Source: Piper betle
Taxonomy: Eukaryota; Streptophyta; Magnoliopsida; Piperales; Piperaceae
Length of the DNA: 64,000 bases
Reading direction: 5' to 3'
Assembly: GCA_033002965.1 (NCBI GenBank)
Contig: JAURVB010012425.1
Location: 1-64,000 of the forward strand
How positions within the stretch are numbered: position 1 is the first letter of the stretch; the number at the start of each line of letters is the position of its first letter. Of the stretch, positions 11,360-24,390 are shown piece by piece. Made by a program: the position numbers and the translations under genes. Under the pieces are notes generated by a model that worked only from the letters and a program-made list of their open reading frames with translations, made no database searches and had not been told where the DNA came from.

Positions 11360-13920
11360 GACACCATTTTGGCGTGCCAATCATGTAAGATGTTCTGGGT
11401 CTACGTCGTCAAAAAATGATGTAAGTGATATCATTAATTTGATATGAGCTTTTCTCACATACCCTCTTCTATGCCTGTATACAAAAATTGATATGGGGTT
11501 CTAAAATCTTATGATTTTCTTCATCGCTTCATCCTTTTTGACGAATTTTAATTCGAATACCTTTGTCTTTGAGGTTTCCTGTGTGCAAATATTATTTTAG
11601 AACACAACTTTAATCCACCTTGTATCCTCTGTTTGTCCTACCCTTTAGACCAAAGTCTTGATCAAATCTAAAGGGCTGATATCATTGGATGATGAGTTTT
11701 AAACCATATCATAAAGCTTAGAACTGTGGTTGCTCATGCACAGTACTTCCTATGTGCAACTTTTAATTGGAATCAAACTTATCTGCAATCACCTATGCCT
11801 TCACGAGATATGGGTGCATTTCGAATGACTTGTTATTTTAGTGGACATATAACCCGTCTTAATTGCAGGCACCACCCAATCTTAATCTCGAGATAAGACT
11901 AAAACCACGAACATTTTGGGTGGCTCTTACTTTAAGCAGCTTTCACTCTAGTCTTGCAGGAGCTCCTTCACATGACCATTGTCTTCCTCATTGACTTTGA
12001 TAATACAATGAGCCTTGGGTGCATATTTCAAAGGTTTGTAGCAAAGACTTCCTCCCATATATTACATGGTGGATTACTCGGAGTAAGGAGACGAACAATT
12101 CAAAGAGAGAAACCAAGATGAAAGTGAAAAAAACTTGGGAGAGACAAAGAGAAATGAGGGAGAGAACCAAGAGTTCTATTCAATTCATCCAAAACCAAGA
12201 AAAATGTTTGGGGTAAATGACTAAAACCCCTGGATCACCATACATGTTAATGAAGCACATTAAATTCAATTTATTGGTCTCACGCTTTCAGAAAATTCAA
12301 CATTTGCAAATAAGCATTATTTCATATATCAGTAAAGTTTTGGATAAATGAAAAGAAAATTGAAAGTGACAACATTCATGAATCTAAGTAACATTATATG
12401 TAGAGATTTAGGGCTATAAAGGTTAAAGGGTGGATCCAGAGTATACTATAATATATATTAAAACAAATCATGGCATGAACTAAAATCACATGAGAGAGAT
12501 GTGTATAGTTGTATATTTTATCTTGCAGCTCTAAGCGTTGGGGAGCTTAATTATTGCACAGATACGCAGGTTTTAACTACATTTGATTCACACCCTACAC
12601 TACAAATGACGGGTATTTTTTATTACATCCAAAAAGATGTAATAAAAGACATAAAGACCTAATTACAAATACTTATCACAAATAGTTAAATCCACTGAAT
12701 CTTCCATAAGGAAAGATTTTCAACCATGCCCGTATACCCACGCCTTTATACGCACCCTAACGGTAAGCTAACACATGTCCGCCCATTTCCAATGCCCACA
12801 CCCTTTCTCATTCCAAACTGCACAATAACCAGCTACCGTGCTTCGTCCCTCGTCTACTTAGGATTTCACGTTCGCGCGTCGATCAGGAACGTGATATTTA
12901 AACGTCGAAATAGCACAGTTCTTTATGAAGCCTAAAATAAGCCAGGTGTGTCCAAATTGAAAGCTAAGAACATAGTCAGATTTGGCTTATAAAAAATAGA
13001 GCATCATGATATCATGTCATGGCCAACTTAAGGGTGGTTTTTATTTTCTCCAATGTATTGATCAACATGATGCTTCTGTTCCGCTGCATTCCAGGTTGCA
13101 CAACTTGCCATCAACACGGATCATTGCAATTTGCAAAAGCAAGATGATGGAACATCTAAGCAGAAAACATAGCAAATCAGAGCGCATTGTAACTGTCTTC
13201 AAGACATGCATGGCCACATCTGCAGACAAACACTACTGCATTGCACACCATTGTTACTAAAGTTTTGAATATCGCATCGTACCACCTACCCGTCTACTCT
13301 ATACTGCATGCCATCTTCAAATCCAGTAGGGTTTAAACATTCCTACCATTTTCATACGTCCTGTTCAGCGCATCAGTAGGACTAGCTTTAGAGTGTACAC
13401 ATTGGCGAAAGGCCGGCAGGTTGACGAGGAAGACTTGGGTAAGAAGATGCTGCTTGTGGTAGCAACCACGAATATACATGATGATTGGAAAAAACCCTAA
13501 TTTATGAATTTTTTAAACGCCTCAAGAGCAGAAGGATAACATGCTATGAACTGTAGTACACTTCAGAATAACATTCAGAAAATAACAGCCTTGAAGACCA
13601 ATTAAATAAATCAAACTAAAAAACAAGCAGAGTTCAGAAAAAATAGAGAAAATCCATTCACGACATAAAATGAAGAAACGGCAACTAATTAAAAATAAAT
13701 AAAAAAATCTGCAACCTAGTAACCACTACAAGAAATGATTAATCAATAGCCCCGGCTCTCTAATTTTCATTGTCAAGAGAGTTCAAAGGACTGAAAGAGC
13801 AAGAAAACTTGATGGCAACTCCAGTTGCAGATCTAAATATATTTTGAAAATGAAGGAAAATACTAACCTTAATATTTTGTCTTGCAAATCAAAAGCTACC
13901 ACCACAAGATGAAACAAAAA
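11360..13920. other. Intergenic spacer between two 3' ends
   Basis: This separates the 3' end of the ZNF830-like gene from the 3' end of the ECT gene, so it holds two 3' UTRs. About 11.87-12.02 kb carries a dispersed repeat shared with about 5.5-5.7 kb. Two open frames at 12726-12935 and 13006-13260 have no recognisable domain, no splice context and no relative here. I see nothing else that can be supported. Confidence 0.5.
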
Positions 13921-13924
13921 GGAC

Positions 13925-16900
13925 CTAACAACCCTTAACCCCATTAACCACTCCTGATTTCTCTGTTACAGTTGTTGAACCCTTGGCCAAATCCCCAGTA
14001 TTTGATACCATTACCACACCATTCTCCGCAATCTTTCGGTCAACCATAGCATTTCCGTTCTCCAAAGGTTTCTGCAACTTCACCTTCTCATCATTATAAA
14101 CTTCCGTAGGCTTTCCATCATAGATCTGCAATTTCAGTGACAAAACAGTCAGCACAAACTACAACATTAAGTGCCCTTTTGACTTTCACGCACAAAAAAA
14201 TATTGCCTGCAAAATTGATGGACCATTTTCAAACACTAACTACAGGGCCTCAATGGTCCTAAAACTGTAAAATCAATTCGTCAAGTGAACTTTAAAATCA
14301 ATTGACCATATATATAAACAAACTTGGCCATATATCTGAATCCGGAAACAGCTGGAACATCAAATTCTGACAAGCAGAACGATACAGCTTTAGGCTCCAC
14401 TAGGTCAACTCCACATGAAAACACTGACACTCGTATAAGGAAGCTTCTAAATGATCGTCTAAGATAAGGCTTATATATCAGGGCCTCCTTTCTAACTCAA
14501 TTACATAACAAATAGGTAGAAGAAAAAAGGTTGGGACTATAAAAATCTTCAGAGGAAACATTCAACATTGTGACCTGCTTTTGAGACTGTTGCTTTAATT
14601 TTCTCTCCTGCAGCAACTTCTCTCGCCCCTCATAGAATGCAAAGTCATCCAACATGCAGGTCTTGCTTACATGCTCTTTGAATATTTTGAGCATCTCCAG
14701 GCCTTCCTCTAAATTTACCTGTACCAAGCCTCTAATATTAGCACTTAATCAAGTTGAACTTGAAACCGCATGAAGTAGATCATGCAGCAAATCCACATCT
14801 AACCTGTTGAGTATCTCGGCTGTTAGTCACAGGTTTGTTATCATTATTCACAAGTGTTATGTGCTTCAATAAATTGTTGGGTACATCTTTAACAATATGC
14901 CACTTGAGAGGGAAACAACCGTTCCACTTATCCTGTTGCCAATAGTTCAAAGTCTTGCTGAAATCTACAGAACCTACCATTTCGGCAAGGCCCACAAATT
15001 GTCCACTCGTATTTACCTATAAAATTACATAAATGGTAAAATCAGAATACCAGAAATACCAGACATGTCAATTTCACACAATTAAAAGAAGTAAAAAAGA
15101 ACACGTACAGAAAAAAACAAGAACACCGGACAGTCACCAGATTTCTCTTTTGACTCCTGATAAGCAGCATCTAGCTTTTTGTTGCCACCAGGAGTACTTG
15201 CCCAGACATTATATTTGATGCTTTTGTGGACATCATCCTCGCTATAAGACTTAATGACAAAAAATTTTGCTTCAACATATTTTACTAAGAAATTCTCTTT
15301 ATTATACTGTTCTCTGTCATGCAAGGAAGCAGACTCGGTAAGCTTTCCACCAGCTGGAAGACTCTGGCCCTTGACAGCAATTGTCACATGAGGCCCAAAA
15401 CCTTTTACGCTCTTCGGTTCAGATCTTGGTCCCCTATGCTTTTCATCCAGCCCATCAGCATTTTCATAGCCATATACATTTGAACCATTTCCCCGAACTC
15501 TTGACCTATTGTACTTTCTATCAGCATACATCCAGTTACGCCCATTCGACCGAAAATCATATCCATTAGGGGAAAACCCAGGACCTGATCTTACTAGGCT
15601 GCCACAATTGTAGATTCTGTTATTGGCATACATTCTATTCAAATAACCATGAGCTGAGCCGATGCCCGATGATGGCCTTGGAGGATGCAAACCCTTCACA
15701 CAGCAAAAAATATTGTTAACACGGTTATTAAGTGAATCTAATAACAAACGAAAAACATGCATACCATAAAATGACTATGAGGTCCAACATTCAGGTTTCT
15801 TGCCGAGGACATGCTGCTGACTGGAGATGCTGCTGAACTATTAGGGACAGGTCTAGGCTGTCCATCAGAGTAAACAGTACCATCTAACCAAGGAACTGGA
15901 GATCTCACTCCATCGTATCCAAACCTCGGGTCTTGGTATCCAGTGGGAGGCATACCACCAGGCATTACTCCTCTGCCATAGGCACCATTTGGATTTTCTG
16001 ACATGTTAAGTTGTGTGGGTGTAGCCGGTGGAGGACCTTTGTTATTCCCGTTGGACTTCCCATTAGCAACCCCTATAGCATTTTCAGCAGAAACAGGCCC
16101 TTGACCCGCAGATACTGAGGTAGATACCTCAGCCTGTGTGCTTGGAACTTGATTTGAAACATTAGGCGCCAGTGACTGGTAGTAAGGAGCTGGAAACTGG
16201 TAATGTTGGGGCCCATAAAGCTGACCGTCATGTCCAGTGGCAGGCACAGGGGACCCAGGTGGAGGGTAAGCTCCATAGGGTGCAAACCCATACCCATGGG
16301 GATACATGATGGATCCATTATCTCCATACACTCCCTATCCGAAAGGAATACACATCTAACAATCAGCCATGATGTCTCACACCAGACATAACACTCAATA
16401 TTTTGAGCATACAACAATTCGAATAACAACTCACCGGAGTCATTTCTCCTCCATCCGGACCAACATACCTCGGGAATTCCTCCCCCCACTCAGTCACAGG
16501 ACCGTCAAAACCTATTAAAGAAAAAAAGAGATGTCTGTTAGAAATCTGCCGCAGTAGAACAATGCTGCCACCAAGCATGCCAGCAAAAATATGGGTCGAA
16601 CCAAGATGGGAAACTCACCACCGTAGTACATAGACGCATATGCATTGGGGACATAGCAAATATTAGGATCCACAATGTCAGGTAGAGGAGGCGGCGTAGA
16701 CCGCTCAGCCAACAGATTTGTATGGCTCTTCGCATCCCTACCCTCCACAGCAGCAGACTAAATACATCCAGACTCAATCCCATCATTTCCATTCCAAATC
16801 ACAAGCAAATGATGCAAATTATAGGAGAAAAAAATAGCACCTTCTTAACAGAGTCCGTATTTTCGAGCTTCTTTGTCTGAGAATCCATAGAAAGCTTCTG

Positions 16901-17263
16901 CAGCGAATCCGCAGTTTCTATGTTCAACAATTAAAGAACAACAACAACAATAGCTAATTCATCAAAACAACAGCACAATACCCCCATCTAATTTGCATCA
17001 AACCTCCATCCAAAACCAATACAATTACCAAAACAATCCATGATCTACCACACAACACAAACCAGTGAAGAACAGATCCAAATCACAACGTTTCCAAACC
17101 CTATCAGGCAACAATTCAGACGCCTAAACCCCCCGCACAAACAGATCAAAACAACAGATCCTCAGATCTCAACGCGAATGGATCAAACAATCAGTCCGCT
17201 CTTCAAAGCTGAGACGGTGAAGCGAAGGATACGGTCGGGCGTGGGGTCGGAGACGGTGGCCAT
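13925..17263 (-). CDS. ECT: YTH-domain m6A RNA reader, ECT family (YTHDF-type)
   Basis: Nine exons on the minus strand: 17263-17233, 16917-16841, 16757-16619, 16511-16435, 16334-15765, 15693-15109, 15016-14804, 14718-14575 and 14125-13925. Every junction is GT-AG and in phase, giving 678 aa with no disruption. The tiny first exon encodes [10 protein letters not shown] and joins to [10 protein letters not shown], the conserved ECT N-terminus. Residues about 40-430 are low-complexity, rich in Tyr, Pro, Gly and Asn ([33 protein letters not shown]), as expected of a phase-separating region. The YTH domain spans about 441-577, with the aromatic cage W462 (KYNVWAST), W519 and W524 (YWQQDKWNG). Family members bind N6-methyladenosine in cytoplasmic mRNA. 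The C-terminal tail is variable. I cannot say which ECT paralogue this is. Confidence 0.95.
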
Positions 17264-17469
17264 GGGTGGGAGCAAGCCTCCGGATTGCGGCGATCGACGG
17301 CCGAGGTGCGGTGGCGATCGACGGCCGAAGTGCGGCGGCGGTAGCGGCGGTGGCGGTGGCGGCGGCGGCGGGGAAGAGGGAAAACCCTAGTGAAGAGTAA
17401 GAAGGAGGTGGAGGCGGCAAAAGAGAGGGTTTTGGGCCACGTGAATGCGATGATTCAAATACGCCTACG

Positions 17470-19170
17470 CGCCCCACTCCTTTCTTTTTCCTCTCCTTCT
17501 CTTTTATTTTATTAAGGGTTAGTTTAAATCGGTTCAATCTAAATGTTATTATTTAAAAAATAATAAAATTTATTCATAAATAATATAAAATTTTAAATTT
17601 CTGATATAATTCTGTGAATTTAACTATTTTTTAAAAAAATTTTTAAATGTAGTTATTTATGACATTTCCTTAAATAAAATATGTTTGACTCGAGTTGAAC
17701 CTTGAATATTTATATTTAAATTATGCCATACATATTATATTTTTTAAAAATAAAATAATATTTCATTATTTAAATATCATTAGTATTTTATTTTCATATA
17801 AATTATTATTTATTTTATATTTAACATTAACACTCTAAACGGTGAAAAGGTAAATAAGGTATCCAATGCGACCCAAAAATATCATATATAGGTTTAACAT
17901 ATTAAGTCTGAATCCATGGTTTCAAAATTTTCTTAATATGCATTTAAAATTAGGTCTAGATTTAGATGTTAAAAATACATGCCCTTATTAATTTTTTATT
18001 ACAAAATTTTGTTTATATATATATATATATATCTAAAATATATATATTTTTATCATAAATAAGAATAATTGTCAAAAAACAAATATTTTTTGTGTATTCT
18101 TATATAAATATATGTTACATATTTATCTTTAGTTCGGGTCCGGTTGAAGTCCGAATTTACTAAATCGGGGTAGGGTCAAAGTTACAGAAACACACTACCC
18201 ATTGGCAACACTAAGTGGAATAGTGTTCAGCAATGGCTCTGGGAAAAATAATAATATTCAGCAATGGCTCTGGGGAAAATATTAATATTCAGCAATGACG
18301 GGTTTGGTCAATGCATTTGTCTATTCTATCATTTTAATTACCAGCTATCACGGATTTTTCACAAATGTTTTTACTTTTAACAAAAAAGGTGCATCCGAAG
18401 TGGGGCAAAAAAATTGACAGTAATCTTATTTACATATTAAAGGGACTTGGACATTATTAGTGCAATGAAAAATAAGATAATAATCCTGCAATTATAATTA
18501 AATATTTTTTGTCAGTAGTACTATGTAGAGAAAAAATAAATATGATTTATATCTTCCCAATTTAAATCTCAAAATTCTAACATCCCTCGTGAAAGAGGAT
18601 GGATGGATTCAATAGAAAATTGGAAAGACAAGAAAAATCAAATACTAATGGTTTGGGGCTTGTAAATTCATAGCCATTGAAATTACAATGGTAGAAAAAT
18701 ACACTAAAATCGTCAAACACCAATACCCATAAGGATAATTTTGAGTAAGGAATTTAGAATATCGTTTCGGATACAATTATTCCAACCATGCTTGATCAGC
18801 AACAAAGATTCATCATATTTGAGTGGGTTTCTTTAACTACACAAACCTATAAAAACCAAAAAGACAATGACAAGATTTGCTGCTTATTAGCAGCACTTTC
18901 TAAAGACTTGCACAAAAACAAAATTCACCTTATATAAGTATACAATTTGTGTTTGTCATGTTAAGAACTTGAGATAAATGATTTGGATATAAAATATACT
19001 CAAGCAACTTATTCATTTCCATATAAATACACAACAAAGAATTGACATTTACCAATTATGGGTAAAAATATGAGCTTGGCGTTGCCCACATTTGGCAGAC
19101 AGAAAAATCACCCTCATCTTGCTCCAACGAATTAGAAACAAAATGGTGAAATAAAAAAAAAAGTGAAAAA
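17470..19170. other. AT-rich spacer upstream of the ECT gene
   Basis: No gene is visible. The 5' flank of the ECT gene is purine/GC-rich to about 17.5 kb, then strongly AT-rich. A (TA)n tract sits at 18017-18032. A stretch ending ccattggcaacacta near 18210 resembles the end of a degraded TIR element, without an identifiable partner. A short tandem repeat at 18225-18300 is listed separately. Confidence 0.5.
18225..18300. repeat. Short tandem repeat, about 33-bp unit, 2-3 copies
   Basis: The word ttcagcaatggctctggg followed by an AATATTAAT-type linker repeats at about 18226, 18259 and, partly, 18290. It is non-coding. Confidence 0.75.
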
Positions 19171-19182
19171 GAATATCGGACC

Positions 19183-22100
19183 TCAATTGCCGTCTCTACT
19201 ACTGCCAACTTTACGGTGTCGCCTTGAACTAGGTCGTTTATCTCGTCCACGCTTCTGTGAAACTTTTTTAGGGGGATGATTCATTGCAATCCTCGGGGCT
19301 GATAATTTGCTTGTTTGTTCAATTACAGAGACAGGAGGAGGTAAAGGTGGAGGGTTAACTGCTACACCCATCTGCTCCATCAGCTCTCTATGGTATGCCT
19401 ACACAAAACAATTCTAAAGCCCTAATTTTCCGTGACAATGATGGCATGCAGGTGCAGATTAAGTTGGACAATGTCTGTGTCACCATACGAATAAAAGTTA
19501 CCTGAACAACAAAATTTCGTCTCTCACAATCCAAGAACATGTTTATGGTCCAATTTACTTTGGCCATTATTTTGTCCCTTACGGTAGAAAAACTTAGCTG
19601 GTCTCTTGAAGTAAATCGATCAACTTCATTGAACCAAAGACAAGTGAAGAGGTTTGTAATGGGGATGTGTTCCCTGATAATCACGCAACCTTCTGGAACA
19701 TCTACACAAGTAAACAAACATTAGCGTAAAGATTCAATTACTTCTTTCCCAAAAACTTCAACTACTTTGCAAATAAGGGCACAGAAAAAAATGATAAAAC
19801 AACAACTGACTTCTTACCGCTGGTAATGGGCAGCTTGGCCACAGAGTATGGTGTTAACCCTTCGGTTTTGTAGAACTCGATTTGTTGATCTATAGAAGTA
19901 TTACTATACTTATTAGCAGCTTTATTTGCTTCCGCTTCCATAAAAACATCAAATCGTCTGTAATGCCTGGAGATTGCAAATGTTGCACCATTTCGCCACA
20001 AGAACCTAGCAGAAACAGAGAATGCACAAAATAGTGAACTCTGTACCTGACTGCGGAATATCTAATGCTGCACATCCAGATGCGTTCCTAGTAAAACATT
20101 TCTGTCTAAAAGTTCTGACCCAACTTTAACAGTCTAATGAACGGACGAGATGCATATGTATTCTCACGTCAGTTATGCGACCACTGTTCTAGTGGCTTCA
20201 ACAGTTCATCAAAAATATTCTCTTGAAAGAATAGGAATGAAACAGTGATCAATGACAATTTACCTTTCCAAAATTTGATATGGATCTACTTTAAGTTCAA
20301 GCTTTCCATCAATCCATATTGAGAATCTAATATTTGTAAATAATCTATGCAATAGAAGTTTAGGAACCTGCACAAATAACAATGCCAGCAGCTTATTAGA
20401 TAAATCAAGTCAAAATACTTATCAGTGAAACTTATGATAACGCTTCAGGCGCGTGATACATGTGCAAGCCAGCCACATAATATAAAGACGAATTGCTAAG
20501 CATTAACCCAGGACCCTCTATAGCAAAATTATGGAGAAACTAAAAATGTAAATTCACCTTTCCATTGCGCCTGGGATCATCATATGGAAGATTTTGAACC
20601 ACAACAATTCTCCATAACCCAACCTTTGATTCTTTAGTGATGACACTTGAGTTCTTTATAGAAGCTTCAGTTTCTTCATCAACAAACATATAAAAGCAAA
20701 CACTTCTCTTTGCAAACTCACTTATATTTTTTGGCTGCTTCAAAATGTCATAATTTCCTGGAGATAATTGTTCATTAAAAATTTCAAAACAAATACATAG
20801 CAGAAACAGTATATATCCTTACAAAAACTTGAAGCTACCAAATATTGCAGAGGCAACTACTACTCCACGACATTGTTCCATCTCCAACAGAGCAGCATCA
20901 TCTATGTCAAACCCAGTTAGTTGGCCTGGTCTATTACCATTCACAAACCTAAAGTATGAACGTAAACCATATGAAAAAATATACATGTGAAAAGATACAA
21001 GATACATGGGAAATGATAGAGTGAGAACTTGAAAACTTTAAGAACCCATTTTTGGAGCGTTGGATAGGATTCAACAGTGATGAAACTTTACTTTGGGAAA
21101 GGTATTTTTGTCATGATATTCTCACAACTTAAACCCAGCACTTTAAAAATGAGTTCTTAAAGTTCTCAAAGTCTCACTCTATCATTTCCCAAAGATACAT
21201 AAGCTACAAGCATTTAAAGTAAAATATAATATTTATAAATTGACCAGACAAAAAAACACAATATGTTGACAATGAGAGATTGAAGGGTAAAAAAACGCAT
21301 AAGAACATACCCACAATGCACACTCATTGACTCTTTAATATCATATGAATCATTTCTCTGTTTCAGAGATGGAAATCCACCAAACCTTGAACCCCCAGAT
21401 AGTTGACTGATACCTGACGTATCCTCTTCAATATACGTCAAGTTTTTCAAGGTGGGGACTCTGAAGGGTATGTTGGCGTAAAGCTCATAGCCTCTGCAGC
21501 TGGCAGATAGCAGACAGGACACGCTGAAAGTGACACGATATAAATGGGAATCAGTATTGTAAAAGTGTAACTTATTTCAAAATTTAAAGAGTTAAAACGG
21601 TACTACTTGTAGGTTCTTAACATTTCACATTAACACCTCAAAATACCTAGATTTCAATCCAAAGATTCTAAAGATTATTTTATGCTTGAAATCATTCACT
21701 CATGAACTCTACCTAGATGCAGTTCCAACATGGTTATCTAAAAAATGAGAAAGGATAAAATCGAACAATATATTGTTTTAAAAATTCCATGCAATGTTTG
21801 AAAACGATGAAAAATACACCAAATCACCAGCTTTCGCAAAAATACAAACATTAAAACTTAAAACTTACGACGAGGCCCAATTCTTTTCCTATCCGAAGGT
21901 GGTGGAGGAAATGCAAAATGCTGGCAATGATGATGGACAATGGGGTTGGAGAAGTGAACTGAAGTTTCATTTTGAGCATCTTGAGGAACAACTTCTGTAA
22001 AATTGTCACTGGACAACAGCTTATGATCTTCAACTTCATTTCCTGAAAAGGGAGGAAGATAAAAGTCTGATCCAACTTCTATCTTTAGCCCCAGACCTTG

Positions 22101-22550
22101 TATATTTTGAGTAGGCATGTTATGTGTTTCATGGACATCGAGTACTTCATCATCTGAAAAAAGAAGGGAAGTGTCAGATACTGATTTGCCTTTTTACAAT
22201 CATAAAAAACAACAGCATTTGCTTACCTAGCATTAATATAACTAAGCCCAGATTCTCATGTCTACAGTAAATCAACTAAGCATGGGGAATACTAATGTCA
22301 CTAACCTTTAGTAACTGCTGACATGAGGGATGTAAACACCACAACAGAGATGATAACCAATAGAAACATCCCTACCCTCCTCCTGCAAGCATATTTGCAA
22401 ATCCATGAAAAAAGTTTCTCATCTCTGGATAGCATCTTTTGGTTTTTGCGCGTGGGGGGTGTCTGAAGTGGCAAAACCATAGCGGCCTGCAACTGTTGTT
22501 GCAATGATCCATAACTCCCTGTCACGAAGACCCAATGACCCGCCAGTCAT
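19183..22550 (-). CDS. MUCI70/TOD1-like hexosyltransferase (DUF616), two frameshifts
   Basis: Nine exons on the minus strand: 22550-22306, 22153-21869, 21523-21311, 20948-20839, 20757-20558, 20367-20264, 20005-19818, 19701-19502 and 19398-19183; all junctions are GT-AG. With two single-base indels allowed for, every phase agrees and the product is about 586 aa. It is a type II Golgi protein: a cytosolic N-terminus, a membrane segment near residues 60-78 (FLLVIISVVVF), a CPVCYLP cysteine motif, then the DUF616 glycosyltransferase domain (SAIFGNYDILKQP, RFSIWIDGKLELKVDP, WRNGATFAISRH, WFNEVDRFTSRDQLSF). The tail is basic. Relatives act on pectin/xylan in mucilage and in turgor regulation. Indel 1: one extra base near 22523 separates MTGGSLGLR from TGSYGSL. 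Indel 2: about one base is lost near 21450, between the CPVC part and LKNLTYIEED. If real, they would break the gene. Confidence 0.87.
21007..21191. mobile_element. 185-bp MITE in an intron of the MUCI70-like gene
   Basis: A palindromic element with long inverted ends (TGGGAAATGATAGAGTGAGA at the left; the mirrored tctcactctatcatttccca at the right; further pairing over AACTTTAAGAACYCATTTTT). It is flanked by a perfect 8-bp direct repeat AAGATACA (20999-21006 and 21192-21199). The 8-bp target duplication indicates a hAT-type MITE. It sits between the third and fourth coding exons and does not touch splice sites. Confidence 0.85.
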
Positions 22551-24340
22551 TGCTTCCCCCAAACCCATACAACCCTCCCTTTCATCTCCCTTTTTCCACC
22601 AATTCTCCTCTCATTCAAATATAATGCAAGAACAACTCCAGTGCCATTATCTCACAACCCTGTTTCGACAACACCAACCCCATTTGTACATAAAATAATT
22701 TGCTCAAACAATCACAATTTAACAAACAACAATGACATATTACTCTACATCATTTTCAAAAAAAACAAACAATAAGCTATCTCGCCAATAGTAACCTTCA
22801 AAATGCAGCATACCTAACATAACACGACATTCACAGCAATATGATAACAAAGGGTCCAGTTTCAGCACCCTATTCCGAGAGCTTGAATGGCACCCATACA
22901 TCAATTTTGACAATGATACTTTCAGACAACCACAATGAAACATTCGAATGATAGCAGGATACAACTGCACTGCTGGCCGCACAAAGTTACCCTAGTAGTG
23001 AAAGCTAAACAAGAAGCTATATCACCAACAGTAGCCTCACAAAATCCAGTATTTAAAAAGGACAAAAAGAAGGCAGTCACACAGATATAGTTAACAGAAG
23101 CTCAGTTTCACAATCACAACCATTCCACACATACATCAATTCAAGATTTGCCCTTTCGTTTCTCGATCCCATCTCGGACAGTCCAAAAAGAGATCTCCAA
23201 AATTCCTGGATTTCGAAATTACTAAATGAAATAACTAGTCTATAAATAATACCTACCAATTATATTAACATTTAGTTTAAATTAACAATCAAACTAATAT
23301 CTTTAGCATAAAATCACAAATAGATGATCCTTTAACCCAAAATAGACCTCTGAATTCATGTGTTTCTCACAATTGTTGCCTATGTTCGCCTTCTGCCACC
23401 ATTTTTTACTATCATTTGTAAAATTCACAATATTAAGTTAAACAAATACAAGGCATACAAAAATATTAAAAGTCAAACTTAAATATATATAATAAACAAT
23501 TTATAAAAATTATTCACATAATAAAAATATTTATATTAAAAGTTCACAGTAATTTACAAATATTACAAATATGTTTATAAAAAACGTTTAGGATAGCACG
23601 TAATTCTTTCCCCACCCTCTCCAGTCTAACCACTAACACCCCCCCCCAACTCTACCTCCCCTCCAACCCTCTGTTCTCTTCCTTCTTCCTCCCCCTCCCT
23701 TTCCCCTCTTCCTTCTGACACCTCCCCAGACTGAGATCTTGTGAGAATGTAAAACTTGCATCACTTCGACAATTATACTTCCAGAACAACCACAATTTAA
23801 AACTCCATTACCGTCTACACAAAGTTACATTGGTTTCACAATCAAAACAACCTACCTTGCTAACTATAAGACCACAAAAACACAACATCTACCACTAACA
23901 CCAAATCAATAACTGCTCGCAACTCTTCCAAAACAACCACAGTTTGAATTCCAACACTGCTATCAAAGTTACCCTAGCTTCCAAATTATGAACAAGGAGC
24001 CACCAAATGAAAAGCACAGCATTTAACGCAAACAAAAAAAAATACAAGCACCAAAAGAAGCTCCAATTTTAGTATCTCAACACCTTGTTCCGATACACCA
24101 ATCCCCCCACATACCTCAATTTCATGATAATACTTTCAGATCAACCAAAAATCAATGTTCCAACATTGCCGTCCGCAAAAGTTACACTAGCTTCAATACT
24201 CCAAACAAGAAACCACCAGACAAAAAGGCACAGCAATTAACACAAATTCAAACATTAAAAGGACAAGAATAGGACCAGCTCTAGAATTTTAACACGCTAA
24301 TCCAACACCATCATTCCCACACAAACATCAATTTTGACAA

Positions 24341-24390
<50 letters not shown>

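Noticed and set aside
12726..13260. Two open frames of 69 and 84 codons in the spacer
   Set aside because: No recognisable domain and no sign of exon borders; could be part of an unannotated non-coding transcript, but nothing supports it.
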